Source: Gigantopelta aegis (lineage: Eukaryota; Mollusca; Gastropoda; Neomphalida; Peltospiridae). Taken from it: a stretch of DNA of 64,000 nt. How positions within the stretch are numbered: the stretch's first letter is position 1; every line of letters starts with the position of its first letter. The notes beneath the pieces were generated by a model. It ran no database searches and had not been told where the DNA came from. It was given only the letters and a program-made list of their open reading frames with translations. This document shows, piece by piece, positions 13,801 through 22,800 of this stretch. The position numbers and the translations under genes are program-made. Where the stretch lies: NCBI RefSeq assembly GCF_016097555.1, contig NC_054709.1, positions 28,705,973-28,769,972 on the forward strand, written 5' to 3'.

Positions 13801-16800
13801 GACAGAGAAGGAATACCCATACCATGCTGAAAAAAATAAATATAATAAAAATAAATATTTTATTTTTTCATTTTAACTTATTTATTTTTGTGCTTATATT
13901 CTATTAAGGTTCAAGCACACTGTCCTGGGCACACACCTCAGCTATCTATGCTGTCTGTCCAGGACAGTGGGTTAGTTGTTAATTGTTAGTGGTTAGTGAG
14001 AGAGAAGAGGGTGTAGTGGTCTTACATCTACTCAGAACGTTGTTAAAACCTCACTCTGGTTGGAGCCGGTATACCCGGTCCTGCGAGAGTAAACAGTACC
14101 TAACCAGCCTTATGTCCGATGACTTAAATCGTCACCGAGGCCAATGCAAAACAAATAATGACAAAATCCTTAATGAATAGCGACCGGCCTCGGTGGCGTA
14201 GTGGTTAGGCCATCGGTCTAAACAGCTGGTAGGTACTGGGTTCGAATCCCAGTCGCCTGGAATGGGATTTTTACATGCGCATACCGAGTTCCAAACACTG
14301 AGTGAGTGCTCCGCAAAGACCAGTGTGGTGCAGGGTGTGAACCACTTGCAACCAGCCCATCTATCCATAAACTGTTCCACAAAGGCCAATCTCTTGTGCT
14401 ATCCTGCTCTGTGGGAATCGTCAAACGGTGATCCCTTGCTGCTAATCGGAAGAGTGTCTACATATAGTGGGGACAGCGGGTTTCCCTCTCTCATAAATAA
14501 TTTCCGCTCGTGTGGTCCTCTAACCATATGTCTGACGCCATATCTCTCCGTATATAAATCCTCTCTGAGTGGTTCAGTTAAATAAAACATTTCTTTCTTT
14601 TCTTTCCCTGTGTAGACAAACATTTGACATTAATCTTTAAATAAAAATGTCAATAATTTCTATTAAGGAATTTACAAATACTTCATATCACTGTGCCCTT
14701 TCTCGCCTGCTCTACAAATCAACATTAAACATTAAGAATACGAAGTGACCATCTTGAACGTATGAATAAGAACCGTCACCGACCTTTTTGGTAGGAGGGG
14801 ATTGGGTGTGGGGGGACAAATAGTTGGGTTTTTGGTTTGTTTTTTGGGGAGAGTAGGGTGTGGGGGTGGTTGTGTTTAATCAGCTGAAAGGATGTTTTTG
14901 ATAAAATGTCATATTAATATAAATACATTAAATCAAATCGGGCCAGGTTTCAAAGCATTTGCATTATGGTTAATAAAAATCAAAAGTTGGTAATGTTTTA
15001 GCTCAAAAATATTTTTTCTCAATCAGTATAGGGCACAATACCGGTTCCGAGTTTATTTAATAATTTTGGTAGAAGGGGGTGGGCTTTCGTGGGTGTCGGT
15101 CTAAATCTCGGGGGGGGGTGAACTGTGTCGGAGAGGCCTTGACCAATTTGGGAGAACAGGGGGAGAGGTCCAAAACCGAGAGTGTTCAGGGCTGGTAGGG
15201 GAGAGGCTGGGATTTTTAATTTTGGGGGGGAGCGAGCTTCAGAGATCCTGATTTTGGCACCGCGGCTCAGGGGGGTAGACAGGGAACCACTTGTTGGCGA
15301 CCAGTGATCGCAGTTATAGTGGTTCACAAGTCACGTGCGAACAATCCTGCACTAGGGGAGTTGTTACAGAGGACAGAGAAGAGAGGGAAGAGGGAGAGAC
15401 AGAGAGAGCAGGGCTTTAGTTGCACAATAGTCAAGGTGATAAAGGTTGTTCCAAACATACGAGACACTGAGACTGACGAAAAAAAAGAGAGATGAGAGAG
15501 AAGAGAAGTAATACCAGTGCTTGAGAGAGTAATAAAATTAAGGAGAGAGAGGAGGGAGAGAGTGGAGGAGAGAGGTTGAGAGTTGAAAGGTAAGAGATGG
15601 AGAGAGACAGAGATGAGAGAGAGGAAAAGTGGAGGATGAGAGAGGAAAGGGAGAGCCACAGAAAATTTAGCAAAAAGGGAGGGGAATGCCTCATATATAC
15701 AAGCGAAGACAGACAGACAGAGAGACGAACAGAAGGGAGACATAGAGAGGGGGGAGGCTTTTATGTTTGCACAATAGTCAAGGTGATAAAGGTTGTTCCA
15801 AACAGATGAGAACACACTGAGGAGAGGACTGTTAAGCCAGAGAGACACGGAGTGTAGAATTAGAGGAGGAGGGCGGGAGAGAGAGAGGGACAGAAGGGGG
15901 AGAGAAAGAGGAGAAGAGAGAGGATGGAGAATAAGAGAGAGCGGATGAGAGATTTGGGACGGTAATTTGGAGAGGTGCAACAAGAAAGCAGATGAAGGGA
16001 GAGACAGACATCGCGGGAGACGGATAGGAGGGGGAGAGGAGGGGACGAAACAGGATGAGACCATCCTGGGAGAGGGAGGAGGGACTGGAAGATTGAAGAA
16101 AAGGAGGAAGGCGGGAACCGTGAGAGAGGCGAAAGAGAGAGATGAAGAGTAGTATGGACATGGTATAAGGATGGATGAGGAGAGAGAGGGGAGGGAGAGA
16201 TAAATGGTGACTGGAGAGGAGCTGGGAACCCAGGTAAAGAAAGAGAGAGAGGAATGGACATGGATGGGGATCAGGAATGAGGAAAGCGATGAGAGGATGG
16301 ATGCGAGAGGAGAGGGGAGGGAGGGGAGAGTACTGAGATAATGGAAGAAACATGGAGAGACAGTAGAGATTGATGGATGAAGATGGATGAGAACCGAGAT
16401 GGAGAAAAATGGAGCTAGTAACGATCAGATAGACACCAGGAGGAGATTTTAGGAGGATTGAAAGAGAGATCACTGCGGTGCAGAGAAAAGCGGTCGAAAT
16501 AGCAAGGATTGATGGAAAAAAATGAGGTAGGGAAGACCTGAGTGGAGAAGAGGGAAAGAGGGAGATTATAGAGAAGGAATTCACTTAAGGGAGGGTGTGA
16601 GACAGGATGAGATGGACCCCAAATGGAGTGACAACAAGATGGATTTTTTGGGCAGCTAAGTTGAAAGGGGGGGTTACAAAAACGAATGGGATGGTAGAAA
16701 ATGGAAAAACAAGAAGGAAAAGAAAAAACAAATAAAAAAACTAGAAGTAATAAACACAGATTAATGTACTTGTTTATTATTCTGACAATAAAGTGAAACC

Positions 16801-19800
16801 ATATACAGTGACAAACACCTGTGCACAGTTCAAAGGTGGCTACAGACACCAGTAAATCAATTCAGTAGATTCTGTCTCCCAATGTAAGGGCTATCCAAAT
16901 ATCATCAGAGGGGTGTTACAGAATGGGGTGGAGGTTGGACTTTTGTGGGTTACTTTTAGGGGGGGGGGGGGGGGGTAGTTACCCAAATTAATATTCTGCT
17001 TGGTTGTGGGACTGTAGAAATAATTATGTTTAATGCAAGTCATCAAATGAGTTTGTGGGGACCTTAAATGGTTTATCAGACAAATATGATTCAACCCTCC
17101 TCCCCTACACCATTACTTTTAGAACAGCCAATCTCTGAACAGCAATGAAAGATCAATTTTATTGCAAATGCAGAAAACAAGAGATATGTGATATGGTGAA
17201 AACAATTTTCAGTAAGTCATGTGGGATAAATATAAACAGAAAAATCAATAATGCTGGTAAAATTAAGCCACAGTGATGGAAAATGAAGGAAATGGCGAGG
17301 ATCACAGTGAAAGATGGATGGATGGATGGAGAATGGATGGATGGATGGATGGATGGATGGATGGAGAATGAATGGATGGAGAATGAATAGATGGATGGAT
17401 GGATGGATGTAAGAATGAATGGATGGATGGATGGATGGATGGATGGATGGATGGATGGACGGACGGATAGATGGAAGAATGGGTGGATGGGTGGATGGAT
17501 GCATGGATGGATGTACAGCGATGGATGGATGGATGCAGGAATGGATGGGGTGGATGCATGAAATGGGATGCATGGATGGAAGAAAGGAAGAATGGGTGGA
17601 TGGTGGATGGATGAATAGATGGACGAATGGATGGATGGATGGATGGATGGATGGATGGATGGATGGATGGATGGATAATGAATGGATAATGAATAGATGG
17701 ATGAATAGATGGATGGATGGATACATGGATGGATGGATGGATGGAGAATAAAATAGATGGATGGATGGATGGATGGATGGAGAATAAATAGATGGATGGA
17801 TGGATGGATGGATGGATGGAGAATAAATAGATGGATGGATGGATGGATGGGTGGATGGGTGTGTGGTTGAGGCTTGTGTGTGTATGTGTGTGTGTATGTG
17901 GGTGTGTGGGTGGATGGATGGATGTACATTGATGGATGGATGGATGGATGGATGGATGGATGGATGGATGGATGGATGGACATTGATGGATGGATGGATG
18001 TACATTGATGGATGGATGGATGGATGGATGCAGGAATGGATGGGGTGGATGTATGAGATGGGATGCATGGATGGAGGGATGGATGGAAGGAAGGAAGACT
18101 GGGTGGGTGGGATAAATGGATAGTTGAAAACAGATGAATTAAGAGAACGGGACCCACTTTATAGAGTACGTATCTGTCTGAACCGTGTGCGATATAATAA
18201 ATAAATAAAGTAAAACTGTAACTCACGCTAAAAAGACGTATCTGTCTGAACCGTGTGCGATATAATAAATAAATAAATAAAGTAAAACTGTAACTCACGC
18301 TAACTGAGAGAACGGGACCAACTTTGTAGAGTACGTATCTGTCTGAACCGTGTGCGATATCCTCGAGAGTCTGACCTGCGGGAAGCTTGAACTTTAGCTG
18401 ATCAACCATGAAAAACGCAAACTTCTTCATCCGACTCGGTGACCCACCAAAACACACAAACTGTAAATAGAAACATTTCGTCACAATTTGTGAACAGCTG
18501 CCTGTAAATGTTTCGAAGATGAAACTAGCCAACAACAATTGGATTGGAAGAAACAGATTCATGAGATACCCAGGCACTGTCATGTTTGTATTGAACCAGA
18601 CCTTAACTTTTTTCAGTGATAGCCCACCGGGCTACCAGGTTTTAAAATCTGGTAGCCCTCAGTAAAAATTGGTAGCCCCACAATTTTAATAAATTTAAAA
18701 AAAGAGAGAAAAGGCGAAATCATTTACTTTTATTTAAAGAGGTGGGGATTTTAAATCTTTAAGCATCTTGTTCCTTGTGGAGTAACTGGATGTGCCAAAA
18801 AAATCTAGTATCCCAGCGGACTACTGGGTTTAGACATTTGGTAGCCCGAGCAACAAATGGGTAGCCAAAACAATCCCAGGCTACCACAGAGGTCGAGCCC
18901 TGTATTCATCTTATGATAAAAATGTATGTGTATACAAACCGGCATATTATTTCATATTATTATTATATTTCAGGTGTCGGATAGATTATGAAACTATTTG
19001 TTCATATCAGAAGATAGAAAATGGCTGAGCTAAAACTTTAGCCACTTGCAAATTTTATTAGCCATTTTTTTGTAAAACTTAGCCACTTGCTAATTTGGCT
19101 ACCGACATCACAAGTGCTTCATGTAAATGTGTTTAAGGTTATATAAAAATATTTTTAAAAGTTCAGTTCAATTCAAAGTTCAATTCAATTCAGATTTATT
19201 ACTTTAAAAATATATGAATTAAAAATGACATGGATATAAAATTAGCTTTTGCTATATATAAGAGTCTAGTAAGACTGTTACACAGGTAATATACATATAC
19301 CGAACTTCACAGACGTTGTTTTCGCTTCCTCTTTATTTCACAAGTTTATTTTGCACAAGAATATATACCATGAGACCACATAGCGGTCGAGTGGTATGTT
19401 GTTGAGCAAAATAAATGAGTCCAGGTGAGTCATTGAGTTCTCAGTTTATTATATACCTTCTTTTATGCTTTACAAAAACATTTTGTTTAATTTAATGTCA
19501 TAACAACACTTTCTTAAATCTATGATTAATACTCCTTTCATGGATTTACGTAATGTTAAGAATCATACTCTGCTGCGGCAGGATTCTGTAACAATGTAAT
19601 GTAATTTGTAAATCATGTATGACGTCAGTAACAAAAAGACGCTAACTCCAGTAACGATTAAAAGGGAATTCCCCATTTAAAGGTTCCAGTCCAGATCACA
19701 CATATGTGCGATACACAATAAAATTATCACTGTTTGATAATGTCTTTATCACTATAGTAAAATTTAATAGGTATGTAATAAAACTCTGTACATCAGATCA

Positions 19801-22800
19801 GGTAATAGGTTTTAATGTGCACATTCAGGGCAGACTGTTGTAGCACATGTACTCCTGTTACGGGCACAGGTAGCGACTTACGCCAGATCCTCCATCCTGC
19901 ACGTTTAATAACCGGTAATTAAATAGTCCAGGTGTGTCATTAAACATGATGGGGCGGGACGTAGCCTATTGATAATGCGCTCGCTTGATGCACGGTCGGT
20001 TTCAGATCAATCCCCGGCAGTGGGCCCATTAGGCTATTTCTCGCTCCAGCCAGTGCACCACGACTGGTACATCAAAGACTGTGGTATGTGTTATCCTGTC
20101 TATGGGATGGTGCATATAAAAGATCCCTTGCTGCTAATCGAAAAGAGTAGCCCATGAAGTGGTGACAGTGGGTTTCCTCTCAATATCTGTGTGGTCCTTA
20201 ACAATATGTCCGATGCCAAATAACTGTAAATAAAATGTGTTGAGCGCATTGTTAAATAAAACATTTCCTTTCTTCATTAAACATGCTTCTCCTCAGCTGT
20301 TAGAGCTGGGCTTTGACATTTAATCATGAACAGTATCTAACTCAGAATCCTTTCTGCGGTCCCATTCTTTTAATGCTTTTCCCACTCCACCCAGTGCTCC
20401 ACTACTGGTATATATCAAGGACTGTGGTACATACTATCCTGTCTGTTAGAAACATCCATTGGTGGTGTTAAACAAAACTCAATTTAACTTTTACTTGTAA
20501 AGATTACCTTGATATCTCTGAACATGTCCTTGAGGTCATGTGACCGTGTTCCCAGGGCGATGTGGTAGAGGACATCCTCGTCCATTTCAGCAATATGCCG
20601 ATTCTTTATTTCTATTGGTCCATCTCTTTAAAAAAAGAAAAAAAAAAGAAATTACATACACACCAATCAAGACAGAGCTAGCTCTGGCACTTGCCAAATT
20701 AGCCAATTTTTAATTGGCGAATAAATTTCATATATTATTACCCATATGGTTAAAAATATCTTGGTACATATCAAAGTGATACGTCCCACTAGAATGTCAA
20801 GTGGAATGTAACACTTTTGACGTCATCAATTGGTACACTACAACTTTAGAGGGACGTCAATGAAACGAGATGAGTGACATAAATTAAAATCGATTATGTG
20901 TAATAAATAGGATATTAAACTCGCTACCATTTTTTATCATGTTTATATCTCTCGTGAAATAATTTTCATTGTCACTCACTAAAGCTCGTGACAATTGCAA
21001 ATTATTTCACTTGAGACATAAACATGATACGAAATGGAAGCTTGTTTAATATCCTATAAATAGATGCTATTTTATTAGAAAATAACAAGGTTTTTGCAAT
21101 TTTTGAATTTTAAAATGTTGATTTGGCAAAGTTTTCTGATCACCCAGAGCTAGACCTGCAAGGTTTAAAGGGACTGTTTCAAAGTTTCAAAATGACCAAA
21201 ACTCTATCATAACAGTTTTCTACTTAAAGGAGGGGACAATTAAGCCATTTGGCCTGGTATGCATATTCACATTATTGATTAATATCAACAAGTATAATCG
21301 TATAGTTAATCAATAAAACGGTTAAATGTGACGGCTATTATATATAACGGTGTCACGGGGATCCTATAATACCCGTAACTGAATAAAACACGATTATCCA
21401 AATATCATTCCTAACTATATATCTATTAGATCTCTCTGTAACAGGCAGTCCAATACCCGCGTGGTCCTAGGTATAAACAGAGATAGATCTTATATAAATA
21501 TGTGTTATTATAGCACGTTTAGTTCACTAGAAAACACAACAAAAACACAATACACTTTGGAATCTGTATTAATACTACGCTGACAAATGTACTGCCGCAG
21601 TAGTTAATTAACAACAACAATATAATAACAACCCAGAACTAATCACTTAATTAGTTAATCACCAGGTGTCTAGTTTACACAATATTCTAATCACTTCACC
21701 GTGACAACACCCACACGTGTGATAATTGAGAAACGCTTCCAGGGGAGCTTAATTAATAAAGGAATTACAACTCTATTCCTACTTGGTTAATTAACCCTTA
21801 ACTACTCATTCAGTAACCTTGTAATACAGAATTAATACTGGTACCTATCACAATAAAGACCGGCTAAGCTTTATATTTTTAGAACAGTGAAGCCTACAAT
21901 TTACTTCGTCAGTTACCGGAAACACTGTCTAAATAATATTGGTATAATATAGTATTAAAATATTTAAAGTCACATCAATCACATCAAGGTTATACAACAG
22001 AGCAGAAATATATATTTACCAGTCCAAACGGACTAACGTTCCCTGGAAGCCTTCCAATATGTTTCTCCCCGATATCTCTAAATCCTATCTATTTATTACA
22101 AATCCGAATATCGCCTGGGGGTACAAGGCGGTACCGAATACTTACAAGTGATATTTCCACAGCGACCAAGACGGCATATTTTTCTTAGAAGGCCAGACTT
22201 ACTGTCGCCTAGTTCGCCAAAAATCACGGTCGTAAAACCACACTATCGTAGGTATTACGTAACTACTGGCCACATGGCCTCCGCACCTGGTCTGGGTGTG
22301 TATTGGGAACAGCTCGACCACCGTCGCGCGGAGGTATTACGTAACAAAGTGCCCACCTAGTCTAAGTGCATATTGGGACTGCACACGGCCCTCTAAAACA
22401 ATTAATATCGCCACAGGCGAAAAGAAATTAGGAGCATATTCCGTCACAAACGGGCACAGCCATTTTGTACCATCCCAGTGAATACGCCCTCTGGCGAGCT
22501 GGTAGTTACGTAATACCTAACTTCAGAACTGAAGAAACAAAACATACCTGTAATAATAGCCATCCCAGTAAGCCAGCAACAATTATATATTATTTTTCAA
22601 TACAAAATAAACCACCATTGTCAAAGTGTTGAAATAACTGTATTATGTTTTGTACATAAATTAACCCACGTACTGAAATAATAATCGGAGTGTTTTCTTG
22701 GTTAATTGGTATTTTCTTTCCGTGGTCTGTACCTGTGGTTCCTGATTGGCAGGCTGCCCCCAGTTAGCAGGAATAATCATGTTTTTTTATTAACCCTAAA

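Noticed and set aside
15324-16584. Two ~250-residue Ser/Leu/Pro-rich open frames
   Set aside because: Read from the antisense of a purine tract, where stop codons are rare by composition.
17159-18583. 474-residue minus-strand open frame rich in His, Pro, Ser and Ile
   Set aside because: It runs through UPP exon 3 and then reads the (TGGA)n microsatellite; only the exon part is coding.
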